Part shown: one piece after another, positions 1 through 10,585 of the stretch
Position numbering within the stretch: position 1 is the first letter of the stretch
Layout of the letters: each line of letters starts with the position of its first letter
Source of the DNA: Triplophysa rosa
Taxonomy: Eukaryota; Chordata; Actinopteri; Cypriniformes; Nemacheilidae
Length of the DNA: 64,000 nt
NCBI RefSeq assembly: GCF_024868665.1
Contig: NC_079907.1
Span: 14,425,600-14,489,599, forward strand
Direction: 5' to 3'
Notes under the pieces: model-generated
Database searches by the model: none
The model's input: only the letters and a program-made list of their open reading frames with translations
What the model was told of the DNA's origin: nothing
Program-made: the position numbers and the translations under genes

Positions 1-659
1 TGATCTGAAGTGCAGGAGGTGGGGTGACTGAAGGTGATAGGTGTTGTGTAGAGAGAATGTCAGAGTTGGTGTGAGGTGTAAAGTTAGCATTTTCAAATCT
101 GCAGTAAAAGTCATTCAGATCATTGACCAGGTGTTGATTGCCTGCAAAATTTCTGACACTTTGTCTTTGCTCCACACGCACACACACACTGCCAAAATGT
201 TTGTGGCAGTAATAAAGCGCATGCGTGTCTCTCTCTCTCTCTTTATAAAGACTTTATAAAACTAGACTTTATAAAATGCTTAACAAGGTTTAATGTCCCT
301 AAACAACGACCAGGGAAGCCCACGTTTCTGTCAAGCCTTGTCATAAACACTAACTTCTGTTAAAAGAACGAGTCCTTATTAAAAGAAAAAAGTAATAAAT
401 CGCGTTACGCATTTCTTCCCCATAGAGGTCCATTATAAAGCAGCATCTTAACATAGCCTATACCGAAACATCGACCATGTAAAAACTAATTTCTATTAAA
501 TTCATATCAAAACAACATGATTTAAAACAATCTTCGACATAGGCAGACTATCTGTGTCCTGCTCGGTCCTACTTCTCCGTGGTTATAACGGCGTGCGGTT
601 AAAAAATCATTACCAACAAATTTTAAAGTGTGGGGTCACAAACGGGATTTTGAAAAGTG
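1..659. other. No gene seen; AT-rich flank
   Basis: Unique-looking AT-rich sequence with a short CA run near 175 and a CT run near 230. No convincing exon or recognisable element was seen. Confidence 0.5.
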
Positions 660-790
660 CAGAGAAGTCATCTAATAAACAAGCAATGAGGAAATAGTAT
701 TTTAATCTAAAGAACAGTGTTCAGTTTGTCAGAAGGTTTGAATGTTGTACAGGAGAACATTGTCATAATGAATGGAGGTATGTTTATAAG
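660..790 (+). repeat. Relic of the zinc-finger duplicon (copy of 14920-15055)
   Basis: This stretch matches 14920-15055 closely over about 130 bp, including the shared phrases GCAATGAGGAAATAG and CAGTTTGTCAGAAGGTTTG. At 14.9 kb the sequence lies directly upstream of the promoter repeats of the third zinc-finger unit. Here it lies 2.8 kb from the first unit, with repeats in between. I infer that it is the upstream edge of a duplicated block, pushed apart by later insertions. Confidence 0.6.
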
Positions 791-879
791 ATATTGACAT
801 TACATTGAAAACACATCACTGAGTTTCACAAGACCATATGTATATATATATAGGATTTATTTTGAATGTATTTGAAAAT

Positions 880-1615
880 GTTGTTGGTTTGCAGTTAGTA
901 ATTTAATCTCTTAGATTACACATTTTTGGTAATGTAATCTGACTACTTTTGGATTACATTTAGATTACTTGATTTAAATCTTATTTGATGTTACATATAT
1001 TGAAGCAGGATCATTTTGTATTATTTTGACAGATACAACGGACAAAACACTAACACTCATATAACTTGTTGTCAGTGTTTAATGATAATTATAGTTTCCC
1101 ATGAGTTTCCCTAAAAATTAAAGGTTGTCTATTAGGGGTGTGACAAGATCTCGTGCCACAAGATCTCGCAAGATTAAAATGTGACAAGATTTCTTGTCAA
1201 GGTCTTGAGATATCAGCATGATGGAGTTTGATAGTGAAATTAGTCGTCACACCCCTAGTGTCCAGCCATCAAATGCAAAGTGCCGCTCCATTTTGCATCC
1301 ATTCCAAACCCCTCCTCTCTCTGCCGGATAGAGCTCGAAGAATCACAAACATATAGAAGTGGTAGTTATGTTTATTATAAAAACTTTTAGAAAGAAAACA
1401 GAAATAAAACATTTAAAAATGTAGAAAAATCACTGAACTGTAAACAATTTAGTGCCATTCTGTTAATAATATGTAATCATGTAATCCATAAAAAAGTAAC
1501 TGTAGTCTGATTACAAGTATTTTAAAATGTAGTTTACTCTAATTACAAGTACTTGATTTTTGAATCTGATTACGTAATCCAGATTACATGTAATCTGTTA
1601 CTACCCAGCTCTGGT
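880..1615. mobile_element. Non-autonomous hAT-like element (GATTAC-rich)
   Basis: Both ends are rich in GATTAC/GTAATC phrases in opposite orientation, and the right end reads TACTACCCAGCTCTGG, the usual look of vertebrate hAT ends. The left end is degenerate. No transposase is visible. A smaller MITE is nested at 1133-1257. Confidence 0.45.
1133..1257. mobile_element. Small nested MITE with TAGGGGTGTGAC ends
   Basis: The element starts TAGGGGTGTGAC and ends with the inverted GTCACACCCCTA, 125 bp in all. It lies inside the GATTAC-rich element. A clear target duplication is not visible. Confidence 0.55.
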
Positions 1616-2260
1616 AATTGTGTTTTCATGGCTGTGAGATATCTGACAGTTTCTTTCACATATACAAAAATAAACACTAGTGTGTAAATATGAGTCTTCA
1701 GTGTCATTAAAATACTACAACTACATTCTGTACTTCATGTTACATTACTGTGTTTGGTATCAAGAAAAATCACATTATTTAATGTAGTTATCATAACAGA
1801 TTCAGAAAATATCCACAGGTTGTAAACGTTTTCAGCATAAAAAAACTGTGCAGAACTTCATAAACACAGAGAATTCACGAGTCCACCTATGCACACAATA
1901 ATAACAGCAGGAGTAGACAAGGTATGCTTATTTGGCATGCTGTCCCACTGTCGAGGCGAGTGCACCGAGCTCAGAACCGGCTCGAGCCCAGAGCGCACCC
2001 CCAGGGTTCTGCGAGAGAACGCGTGTTCGGGCAGAGGGATGCTGAAAACCGTAGAGATAACGCAGGTAAAACGGCTGCCTTGTTTATGGGATAGCTCGCT
2101 TGAGCTGATAGGGTGGAAGCCGTGATTGCTGATGTGGATCAGCCGGGCTTGATTGAATACTCTGGCTCCTCCCGAACTTTGTTAATAAAACATCATTTGT
2201 CAGTGAGTGTTGTGCTGGTTTCTCTCAGGTCCTATGATAGAGGTGTCCGCTGTGGTGTTG
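1616..2260. other. No gene seen; one GC-rich stretch at 1930-2160
   Basis: The GC-rich patch 1930-2160 stands out from its surroundings and ends near an AATAAA at 2184. The reading frames through it match no family I recognise. It could be a remnant of a retroelement or a 3' exon. Confidence 0.3.
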
Positions 2261-2261
2261 G

Positions 2262-2309
<48 letters not shown>
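2261..2309. repeat. (GTT)n microsatellite
   Basis: About 16 copies of GTT. The long valine or glutamine runs in the reading frames here come only from the repeat. Confidence 0.95.
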
Positions 2310-2389
2310 ATGCAGTCTGCGTCTGTAGGTGTCGCTGTAGCTCCAGCTGCCGGTTTTCTATCTGAGCTCGAGACAGGTTTTAAATGACA

Positions 2390-2637
2390 TGAGTATTTAT
2401 GGTTTATGTTTGTATTTAAACTATGGTAATACAAATGGTAATAATCCAACAAACACATGGCTTCTACACTTTACTATATACAAGAACCTTACTACTTACT
2501 GGTAAATTGCTGTTAAAACTGGTAAAGGGAATATACAAAAAAGAAAACACTGCTCGTAAATACATATAGGCCTAGGGGGCTAATGAGGATAATTAGGTTA
2601 AATTATCAAATATAAATTAGGCTAATTATTACTCCTC
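2390..2637 (-). repeat. Inverted copy of the repeat at 10840-11060
   Basis: Shared phrases in opposite orientation include the CCAACAAACACATGG region (2445) against CCATGTGTTTGTTGG (11019), and the GAGGATAATTAGG region (2584) against CCTAATTATCCTC (10851). It is an interspersed repeat of unknown class. Confidence 0.5.
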
Positions 2638-2641
2638 TTAA

Positions 2642-3037
2642 AGGAGTAGCTCACTTCAAAATGTGCCCCTATTGGGCAGTTGTGGCCTAATGGTTAGAGA
2701 GTCGGACTCATGCCCAGAAGGTTGCCGGTTTGATTCCCAGGGCCGGCGGGTAACGACTGAGGTGCCCTTGAGCAAGGCACCTGACCCCTACTTGCTCCCC
2801 GGGCGCTGCAGTGATAGCTGCCCACTGCTCCGGGTGTACGTCTGTTCACCACTTGCTGTGCGTGTGTTCACTACTCTCTGGATGGGTTAAATACAGAGGT
2901 CACAATTTGTTGCCTTGTACTTGCACATGTGCGATGACAATAAAGTTGAATCTAATCTAATCTATTGACTTTCCATAGTAGGAATAAAAATTACTATGGA
3001 AAGTCAATGGGGGCACATTTTGGAGTGAACTACTCCT
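2642..3037. mobile_element. TTAA-flanked palindromic MITE (Kolobok/Angel type), split by a SINE
   Basis: The ends are inverted (AAGGAGTAGCTCAC and GTGAACTACTCCTT) and flanked by TTAA at 2638-2641 and 3038-3041. The interior is a near-palindrome built on CATTGACTTTCCATAGT. TTAA target sites and this start are typical of Angel-type, Kolobok-like fish MITEs. The left arm is interrupted by the SINE at 2675-2961. Confidence 0.7.
2675..2961 (+). mobile_element. tRNA-derived SINE (V-SINE type) with L2-like tail
   Basis: The tRNA-like head has an A-box-like TGGCCTAATGG and a B-box-like GGTTTGATTCC. A central domain follows (GAGCAAGGCACCTGACCCC), typical of the V-SINE superfamily. The tail AATAAAGTTGAATC plus CTAATCTAAT repeats is the L2-like 3' end used for retrotransposition. 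The insertion is flanked by the 6-bp duplication CTATTG (2669-2674 and 2962-2967). Confidence 0.75.
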
Positions 3038-3139
3038 TTAATACAACTGATACTGTGAGCTTCAGTGTATTCAGTAGGTTGCTTCAGAGGCACAAGGTAT
3101 ACGACAATAAAACAATGCACCACTGACATAAAGGAAATT

Positions 3140-3275
3140 TACTTTTAATACTTGAGTACTTTTAAAAGCACTTACTTCTGTACCTTAACTTAAGTAAGAA
3201 TCTGTCTTTACAACTTTTACTTGTAGTGGAGTAATATGTGACCAGTAGTATCTGTACTTTCACTCAAGTAAGGAA
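3140..3275. mobile_element. hAT-type fragment (ACTTAAGTA-rich)
   Basis: Phrases such as ACTTGAGTACTTTTAA and CTGTACTTTCACTCAAGTAA match the style of the complete hAT element at 23405-23938. The fragment has no defined ends. Confidence 0.45.
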
Positions 3276-3539
3276 GGATGGATGAATGGATAGCTTAGAT
3301 GGTTAGATGACTGGGTTTGGTAGATGGATTGCTATGGTGGATGAATGAATGTGTTGGATTTATGTGGCCAATGACAGTGATTTGAATAGGGGCAGATATT
3401 CATACTTTTTTTGTCATTTTCTTTTTCATATTCTTTTGATGTTTGTTGTCTTCTGTTGAGCTCTATATGTTATTATACTGTGCACAAGGGTTAATTAAAT
3501 GGTTAGGTAACAAGTTTTGTTTTTTTCCCATTGTGTGAG

Positions 3540-3719
3540 CTTTACATCGCCGCGGTAAACTGATTTTGTCTTATGATGAGTGCGTGTGTATTACGATCAT
3601 TACGGTAATATCATGTAAACGGAAGAGTGTGCGGCACTATCACTGTGTTTACGGTAATATCAACAACAACAGAGAAGCTGCGCTAACAACGCGGATGTTT
3701 TTGCCCTGCAATCTTTGAG
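3540..3719 (+). promoter_or_regulatory. Promoter / first non-coding exon of zinc-finger gene 1
   Basis: This segment is conserved upstream of all three zinc-finger units. It carries two copies of an about 47-bp repeat containing TGTTTACGGTAATATCA, whose TGTTTAC is a forkhead-factor consensus. It ends TTTGAG|GTAATA, a plausible splice donor after a 5' UTR exon that includes TTTTTGCCCTGCAAT. The first transcript base cannot be set from sequence alone. Confidence 0.5.
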
Positions 3720-4076
3720 GTAATATCAGAACAAAAATTAATATTTTCAGGTTATTTTAACTGTTAGGGTTGAGACTAAATTATGGTTTCATGTTTTTTA
3801 GTTATATCTATCTTTAGAGACCTCTTCAAGCCATCTGTAGATGTGATTTATAATGACGAGGTTATTCGCTAAAGGTAGCCAAATTTGTCCTACTGCTTAG
3901 CCTATTTTAGTTTAAAGTCAGTTGTTCTTAAACTGAAAACTTAAACCCTGCCTCTCAAATGGCATGTTATCTGTCCTAATAAATATGTTAACCCTTTTGT
4001 TCAAATATTTTGTTCAGAGTTGTTAATGTGAAAATGTATTTATTTTGGAAGGTCTGTTCCATCATACCACACAGTG

Positions 4077-5072
4077 ATGTTCAGTGAAGCCATGAATGAA
4101 GTTGAGGAGAAACATCAGTGTCAGAAACCTCAGAATCTTGTAAAGCTGGAAATGTCTTCTAGTAGTTTGCAGAAGAACAAGATTTTCTCTCCAAAATGGA
4201 AGCAAAGAACTGAAGCAGGCGAGCCTTTCACTTGTTCTCACTGTGGAAAGAGTTTCAAACATAAATGTCATCTTCAAAGACACATTAGAATTCACACTGA
4301 AGAGCGACAGTACACGTGTCCTCAATGTGGAAAGAGTTTCAAACTCAAATCAACGCTTGAGAAGCACATTAGAATTCACACTGGAGAGCGTCCATACACA
4401 TGTACTCAGTGTGGAAAGAGTTTTAGACAGAAATCAAATCTTGAGGTGCACGTGAAAATTCACATTGAAGAGCGCCCATACACATGTACTCAGTGTGGAA
4501 AGAGTTTCAAACACAAATGTCATCTTCAGGTCCACATGAGAATTCACACTGAAGAGCGACCATACGCTTGTCCTCAGTGTGGAAAGAGTTTCAAACGCAA
4601 ATCAACACTTGATGATCACGTGAGAATTCACACTGGAGAGCGCCCATACACATGTACTCAGTGTGAAAAGAGTTTCAGAGAGAAATCAACGCTTGAGAAG
4701 CACATTAGAATTCACACTGGAGAGCGACCATACGCGTGTCCTCAGTGTGGAAAGAGTTTCAGACAGAAATCAAATCTTGAGGTGCACGTGAAAATTCACA
4801 TAGAAGAGCGCCCATACACATGTCCTCAGTGTGGAAAGAGTTTCAAACACAAATGTCATCTTCAGGTACACATGAGAATTCACACTGGAGAGCGTCCATA
4901 CACATGTACTCAGTGTGGAAAGTGTTTCAAACGCAAATCAACACTTGATGATCACGTGAGAGGTCACACTGGAGCGCGCAGATACACATGTACTCAGTGT
5001 GGAAGGAAGAGTTTCAGACTGAAATCAGATTTTGAGGTCCACATGAGAATTCACACTGGAGAGCGTCCATGA
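4077..5072 (+). CDS. C2H2 zinc-finger protein, 10 fingers (zinc-finger gene 1)
   Basis: Predicted nuclear DNA-binding protein of about 331 residues, encoded here in one exon. Residues 1-50 are a hydrophilic leader (FSEAMNEVEEKHQ..., SSSSLQKNKIFSP). Ten C2H2 fingers follow, nine at exact 28-residue spacing (CxxC-x12-HxxxH, linkers TGERP or the variants TEERP/IEERP). Fingers 2-5 and 6-9 are an internal duplication of a four-finger block (about 4311-4646 and 4647-4982). The last finger has CGRKSF, one extra residue, and may not fold normally. I start at ATG 4077, but upstream exons may add residues: the acidic EVEEK segment resembles the end of the fish-specific N-terminal (FiNZ-like) region, and its usual earlier part was not found. 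No KRAB domain is visible. The target is unknown; many such fish proteins are thought to bind transposons. Confidence 0.9.
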   Translation: MFSEAMNEVEEKHQCQKPQNLVKLEMSSSSLQKNKIFSPKWKQRTEAGEPFTCSHCGKSFKHKCHLQRHIRIHTEERQYTCPQCGKSFKLKSTLEKHIRIHTGERPYTCTQCGKSFRQKSNLEVHVKIHIEERPYTCTQCGKSFKHKCHLQVHMRIHTEERPYACPQCGKSFKRKSTLDDHVRIHTGERPYTCTQCEKSFREKSTLEKHIRIHTGERPYACPQCGKSFRQKSNLEVHVKIHIEERPYTCPQCGKSFKHKCHLQVHMRIHTGERPYTCTQCGKCFKRKSTLDDHVRGHTGARRYTCTQCGRKSFRLKSDFEVHMRIHTGERP

Positions 5073-5340
5073 ACATGTCTTCAGTGTGGAAAGAGTTTTC
5101 AGCATAAATTGTAGATTTGCTGTTAATTTACTCATCAAGATGTTTTTTGCTGTGGTATCAAGACCAGTAAAAATGTGTACAATTCCAAAGACAGAAATGA
5201 GGTTATTGTTTTAAATTAAATTCACAATAATGTCTCTATAAAGCTTTGCCCAGACATTGTATTTATATTTGTTTGATAATATATGTTGACAAGAGTGTAA
5301 CTTTGGTTTGAGAAGTGGGGGGGACACAAAATGAGGGAAA
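5073..5340 (+). other. 3' UTR conserved among the three zinc-finger units
   Basis: After the stop, about 250 bp remain alignable with 14313-14520 and 21373-21640. They share CAGCATAAATTGTAGATTTG and the CAAGACCAGTAAAAATGTG region. This conservation shows that the duplication unit extended past the coding exon. Confidence 0.7.
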
Positions 5341-5404
5341 ATGTTTTTGATTTTTGAATCCTATCACAAATTCAAAATACCTATGTTTTGCTTAGTTTTG
5401 ATTG

Positions 5405-5480
5405 TTTAAATTGAAAGACACCTTACAAACATTTATTTTAGTCTAGGACTAGTCTAAAACCATGTATGGGAAACCACCCC
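5405..5480. repeat. Fragment of GGTTTCCC-ended MITE
   Basis: CTAGGACTAGTCTAAAACC followed by TGGGAAACCACCCC resembles one end of the MITE at 10586-10815. Confidence 0.45.
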
Positions 5481-6795
5481 ATTGTATGGAAGTGTAGTGG
5501 TAGCAATTTTAAAATTGAAATGCAATTTGCAAAATGGAAATTCAGTGTGTAAAATTACAACTCATTTATGTCTTTAAATATACGTTTAATAACATATGTG
5601 CAATATTAGGTACGGTGGGGTATTGCTGCCACATACATTTTATTTTTTCCACTCAATTATGTCGTTTAAACGAGATGATATGTCATTAAAACAAAATAAT
5701 ATGTCGTTTTAACGAGATAATATGTAGTTTTTTAACAAGATAATGTCTTTAAAACGAGATGATATGTCGTTAAAACGAAATAATTTTCTTGTGTAAATGG
5801 CATATTTTTCCCGTTTTAACGAGATGTTATATCATTTTAAACAACATATTTTTCTCACTTAGGTTTTCATTAATAGACAATTCAAAAGGAATTGCATGAA
5901 TTCGATAAATTAATTCAGTTTTTTGACGAGATGGTTCATTTAACTGAACGGATGCTTTTAACCGAGCTATTAAACTGCAGTTAAAATAAGATAAAACTAT
6001 TAAAACGGTTACCATTTATTTGATGCGCGCGCTTGTCCAGCACGCGCGTTCTCTGTTCTGCAAGGAGCCACACTCTGGCATCATTAAAACATTAACGGTT
6101 ATTTCGTTTTACCTCACTGCATGATATTACTTTAGCGGTTTATTTATTTTATTTATACCGCACAGATGTGAGAGTAAACATATATTTGAATGATTTTCGA
6201 TCGATTTGGCGCGTTTAAATGAACGGACCATGATGTTTGCGAGTGTGCTGAAGAAGCTTTAGTTGTATCTAAAAAACGGACATTCTGCTAAACTTATGGT
6301 AAGACAAGAATATAATATTAAGCTTAAAGAGAATATTTATTCATCTCCGTCAATAAATATCTGCTTTGAATATTTATGTCATTTACTTCAGTATCTGAAT
6401 AAAGTGTCTGATGCTGATGTACAGTGCTGTGTTAAGTTTTATTAATCGTCATATTTTGTGTAATACATTTAACTAGACAATTATTTAAATTATGCATAAA
6501 ATTGAATCTTTAATGCACAGATTAAATCACAAATTAATTTAATCCTCCATGCGAGGGACGATGTGTTTAAATACAAAAAAAATATTTTAAATGTTTGGTT
6601 GTTGGTTGCTGCGACGAATATGGTCCGTTCAATTTACGTCTTTAGGAGGAAATCATCAAGTCCTAGCAATGTCCAATGTTACATCATCCCGACGAATATG
6701 GGAATCACAAAGTTAAATCGCTGGAAGGTTATTTGGTACGTCGTGGCAACGAATATGGTCCGGTCGTCACTGTGGTAGCTGAGCTGACCCATTAC

Positions 6796-7015
6796 CACTG
6801 TAAAAAAAAATCCCGTGAAAAAACAGATAAAGTACTGGCAGAAAATTACCAGTACATTTTCCTTTGTTTTACAGACATTTCCATTAATGCTAAAATGCAA
6901 ATGAATGCAGTGCAAAATGTAAAATACAGGTAAAATGAACACGGAAAATTCCTTCATATTAATAGGGTATATTGTGCCCTATTTTTACGTCTTTTTTTTA
7001 GAGTGTGGCATTATT
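6796..7015. mobile_element. Nested CACTGTAAAAA-type MITE, copy 1
   Basis: Starts CACTGTAAAAAAAAA and ends TTTTTTTAGAGTG. The interior matches copy 2 (7160-7387), for example AAAGTACTGGCAGAAAATTA and TATTGTGCCCTATTTTTAC. The inverted CACTG ends suggest a CACTA/EnSpm-like non-autonomous family. Confidence 0.6.
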
Positions 7016-7159
7016 CCTTGTTGATGAACCGTTATAGCTTCGCGGATATAAGCTACTGAAATGTATTCAGGCTGGATTTGTTGTCAGTCAAGCATGTATT
7101 TAATATTCTGGATCCGTAAGTGCAACTCTGAAGAGAAATCGCTGTCTTGATTTTGGCTA

Positions 7160-7387
7160 CACTGTAAAAAAGAAACCCTGTAAAAAACGGATAAAGTACT
7201 GGCAGAAAATTACCAGTACATTTTCCTTTATTTTATTGACATTTCCGTTCATGCTAAAATGCAATTTAATGCAGTGCAAAATGTAAAATACAGGTTAAAC
7301 AACTGTAAAAATGAATACAGAAAATTCCTTCATATTAATACAGTAGGCCTATATTGTGCCCTATTTTTACGGATTTTTTAGAGTGTA
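7160..7387. mobile_element. Nested CACTGTAAAAA-type MITE, copy 2
   Basis: Starts CACTGTAAAAAAG and ends TTTTTTAGAGTG, and is the direct-orientation partner of the copy at 6796-7015. Two copies of one MITE sit inside one host transposon, about 360 bp apart. Confidence 0.6.
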
Positions 7388-7861
7388 CTGTACAGCGGGC
7401 CGTGGTTCGAAAACATGACATTTTACGTATATCCATCTAGAAAACATGTCGCTTTCACGTAATAGGTTAATGTGTAATTATTATGAGACATCATATTATC
7501 CCTTTATAACAAGAAAAGTATCTCGTTAAAACGACTATATTATCTCGTTAAAACAAGGTATTATCTCGTTTTAATGACATATTATCTCGTTTTAACGACA
7601 TAATTGAGTCGAAAAAATAAAATGTAAGTGGCAGCAACACGCCACCATAATTAGGTGCAAAATGAAAATTCAATAATTTAATTTACTTTGGTCAGTACAC
7701 TACTTTTAATATGTAAATTAAATGCATATTTTAATGCTCTTTAAATTGCTAAATTAAAGGTCCTATTCCCCGCGATCCCATTTTTCAACCTTTAGTTAGT
7801 GTGTAATGTTGCAGTTAGAGCATAAATAAAACCTGCAAAATGATAAAGCTCAAAGTTCAAT

Positions 7862-8694
7862 GCCAAGCGAGATATTGTCTTTAACAGAATTCGCTTTTCA
7901 AGGACTACAGAGAACGGCTGGAATCGGACTACAGCCCTCTACTTCCCGGGTACATGATGTCACTATTCCGAGTGCTTTTAATAACCTCCACCCAAAGGAA
8001 TACCCCCAAATAGGGGTGAGGCCTTCTTCAGAGAAGAGGAGGAGCCGCTGGAGTAGTGTTTGGTTATCAGAGATGGTAAACATTTGACTGAGCTACACGC
8101 TAAACTACTTTCACTTTCACAGTGTTGGGTAAGTTACTCTGAAAAAGTAATTAATTACTAGTCACTAATTACACATTCAATAATGTAATTAGATTACTGT
8201 ACAAGTTACTCTCTTCAAAAAGTATTTAATTACTTATTACTAATTACTTTCTATATCCTATATCAACCTTGATGAGTTAAGTGATTCAAGGATAGACATG
8301 AAACGACTCTTTTAATTCATTCAAATAAATAATATAAAACTACATAAAGTATTATTATTCATTACAAATGTGAGAATTATACATTAAAGCACGGATTTTG
8401 AAGTTAGACTTTGAATTTTGATGTAAATTCCTCTTCTGCACACACACATATTACACAAAGTATTTACTTTAATTACATCAGAAGTAACTGTAATTAAATT
8501 ACAGAAAAAATAAGAGTAATCCCTTACTTTACTTTTTCAAGGGAAAAGTAATTAAATTACAGTAACTAATTACTTAGTAACTAGTTACACCCTACACTGC
8601 ACTTTCATCACAGTCCTACAGCTGGTCATAAGCGAGATATTGTCTTTAACAGAATTCGCTTTTCAAGGACTACAGAGAACGGCTGGAATCGGAT
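7862..8694 (+). repeat. 63-bp direct repeat (7862-7930 and 8632-8694) flanking a hAT insertion
   Basis: The phrase starting AGCGAGATATTGTCTTTAAC and running to GGCTGGAATCGGA occurs at 7864 and again at 8632. A third, diverged copy lies at 30364-30420. The repeats belong to a longer interspersed family of unknown class that also covers parts of 9.9-10.3 and 30.3-31.5 kb. Confidence 0.6.
8120..8599. mobile_element. Non-autonomous hAT element with 8-bp target duplication
   Basis: Starts CAGTGTTGGGTAAGTTACT and ends AGTTACACCCTACACTG. It is flanked by exact 8-bp duplications CACTTTCA at 8112-8119 and 8600-8607. The length is 480 bp, the sequence is rich in TAATTACT, and no coding frame is seen. 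The 8-bp duplication is diagnostic of hAT-type insertion. Confidence 0.85.
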
Positions 8695-9199
8695 TCTAAG
8701 ATAACCAACGGTCAAATAACAGCTTCCATGACTTTAACATCGGCTGTGAAAGCTGTTCTGTGTAACACACTGATATGTGTGCATAGCCTACCTCTAAAAC
8801 ACTTCTATGAAACGTCCTTTGAAGTCTATGGTGGTTTTTTCTAGTATAGCATTTGATTTTCTAATATAAAATAATACATTTAAAGGTAGTTATAGGTCTC
8901 ATGTATTTTTCTGATATAATATGGGCTATGTGCCTCATGTATGAGTTTGAGCACTTGAACACCTGTGTACACACCAAATATCTTATCACACTAAGACAGG
9001 AACTGCACGTACACCACACACACTTTTGTAGAGAAGTTGAATTAAGAACGCTGGGATGCTTATTATTACGCTAAACAATGAGCTCATTTTTAATAAAACC
9101 ACACACTTTTGTAGAGAAGTTTAAATTATCGCATACAGCCAAGGACGCTGGGGTGCTCATTATCACGCTAAACCATGAGTTCATTTTTAATAAAACCAA

Positions 9200-9613
9200 T
9201 GTTAAATCATGTATCGTCCGAAAGCCCCCGGAAAGGTGTCAAGATAAAGAGCACATGATATACGTATGTGTTGATTGAGAGGCGCTCCCTACGATTAGAT
9301 CCTAATATGGTAGGCCGGAAATGTAACTGTAGCGAGTGCAGGCTGAAATGTAACTGTAGCGAGTCATAAGGGGATGGACTAATAAAAATAAGTGATGTCA
9401 GGTAAAACATGATTGGTAGATGATGTCAGGTAAAACATGATTGGTTTGAACTGTGATAACGACTTAAGAACAATGTATAAAAGATGGAGTCAGACATGTA
9501 TTCGTTGGACATCATCAGATGAACTCTGTATGACTTTCTTTGACTTGTTCGAACAAATTAAAGATTGAAACCTTTGAAACTTGGCTTCTTGGTCTTCGTG
9601 ATTTCTCTCAACA
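9200..9613 (+). mobile_element. Probable retroviral-type LTR
   Basis: The segment starts TGTTAAATC and ends CTCTCAACA. It has a TATA box (TATAAAAGATGG near 9478) and a polyadenylation-like ATTAAAG near 9558. Upstream are two short tandem duplications: TGATGTCAGGTAAAACATGA twice at 9392-9441, and TGTAACTGTAGCGAGT twice near 9320-9365, as in LTR enhancers. Flanking bases do not match, so it may be one LTR of a decayed provirus rather than a solo LTR. The boundaries are provisional. Confidence 0.5.
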
Positions 9614-9639
9614 TTTGATGATCGATTTTGCCACAACAA

Positions 9640-10029
9640 GTCCTGCTTGCAAATGTCTCCTGGTCAATCTGCTTGTTTTATTATCCAACTCGGGTCCGAT
9701 ATAAAAAAGCAAAATTAACGCTTCTGTTATTAGTGTTAATTATTATAACCGGTCTGACGCCATTTGGTCCAGTGTCCTTTCCCTCGCCATTAGTAGCGAA
9801 AAAATCGCGATCTCTAACATAGATTGACGTTTGCACATGCACTAGCAGACCTCCGTTACACTTCGATCGATCCGCATGTGTTTAACTGATGAAGTGAAGT
9901 TGACGCCATTGTTACTGTTTATTGCTAAAAGCCAAAGTTTATGAATACACGTGCACTGAGAGGGGCACCGACCAATCACAACAGCCTGAGAAGCGTAAGC
10001 TCGCTGATATGGTATGGGTGGGACATCTT
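9640..10029. other. No gene seen
   Basis: Short open frames only. The right part belongs to the interspersed family also seen near 30.5 kb. Confidence 0.4.
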
Positions 10030-10081
10030 CACACACACACACACGCACACGCACACGCACACGCACACGCACACGCACACT
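10030..10081. repeat. (CA)n/(CACACG)n microsatellite
   Basis: CA dinucleotides grade into about seven copies of the hexamer ACGCAC. Confidence 0.95.
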
Positions 10082-10084
10082 CTC

Positions 10085-10320
10085 TAAGCGGGGAACCAAT
10101 CACGACAGACCTGGTCAGCTTTACCAATCAGAGCGTTTCGGAAGGATGGACTTTATATAGACTGGAAGAAATCCAGTCGTTTTTTTAGAAGAGGGACAGC
10201 GGTGAACAATAGACTTGAAATATGTGAAATATAAAGCGTTTTTTGAAACTAAACATGAACATCCATTGTTAAACACCCAAAAAACACAATCAAAGCCTCA
10301 AAAACAGCAAAAGACTGGCT
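10085..10320. repeat. Interspersed repeat, uninterrupted copy (paralogue of 30588-31515)
   Basis: The sequence GGGGAACCAATCACGACAGA, then the CAGTCGTTTT and GAGGGACAGCGGTGAAC phrases, recurs at 30588-30635 and 31366-31515. There the repeat is split by a 0.7-kb element. This copy shows the empty site: CCAATCAGAGCGTTTCGG is continuous at about 10124-10141. Confidence 0.65.
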
Positions 10321-10585
10321 GATAAATATTTAAGAGAGCCAAGCAAAACTGTAGCAAAATGATCATTCAAGTGTTATTTTCCCTAAATGCATTAACATTA
10401 ATAGGTTGAACATTTGGGATAGCATTTTCATTTACACACTACGCACTTTTCAAAAATAATGTTTTTTATTATGTTATCATGTTTTTATTGTATTAGTTAC
10501 CTGTATTTTTTTAGTTATTATGGCTTAAATCAAAACAAACCAACTGCAGTTTTGGAGTTATCTCATTTTGGAACCAAACTCTTTG

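Larger units (their letters stand above)
5611..7649. mobile_element. 2-kb foldback DNA transposon with reiterated TCGTTAAAACGA
   Basis: Left end 5611-5850 and right end 7450-7649 are long imperfect inverted repeats. Both read GCTGCCAC, then CATTTTATTTTTTC, then ACTCAATTATGTCGTT from outside inwards. The arms are built of many copies of the self-complementary-like phrase CGTTTTAACGAGAT/ATCTCGTTAAAACG. Both sides are flanked by ATTAGG (5605-5610 and 7650-7655), a likely 6-bp target duplication. No transposase frame is seen, so it is non-autonomous. Two CACTG-ended MITE copies are nested inside. Confidence 0.7.

Noticed and set aside
2113..2458. Poly-valine / poly-glutamine frames
   Set aside because: Translation of the (GTT)n microsatellite only.
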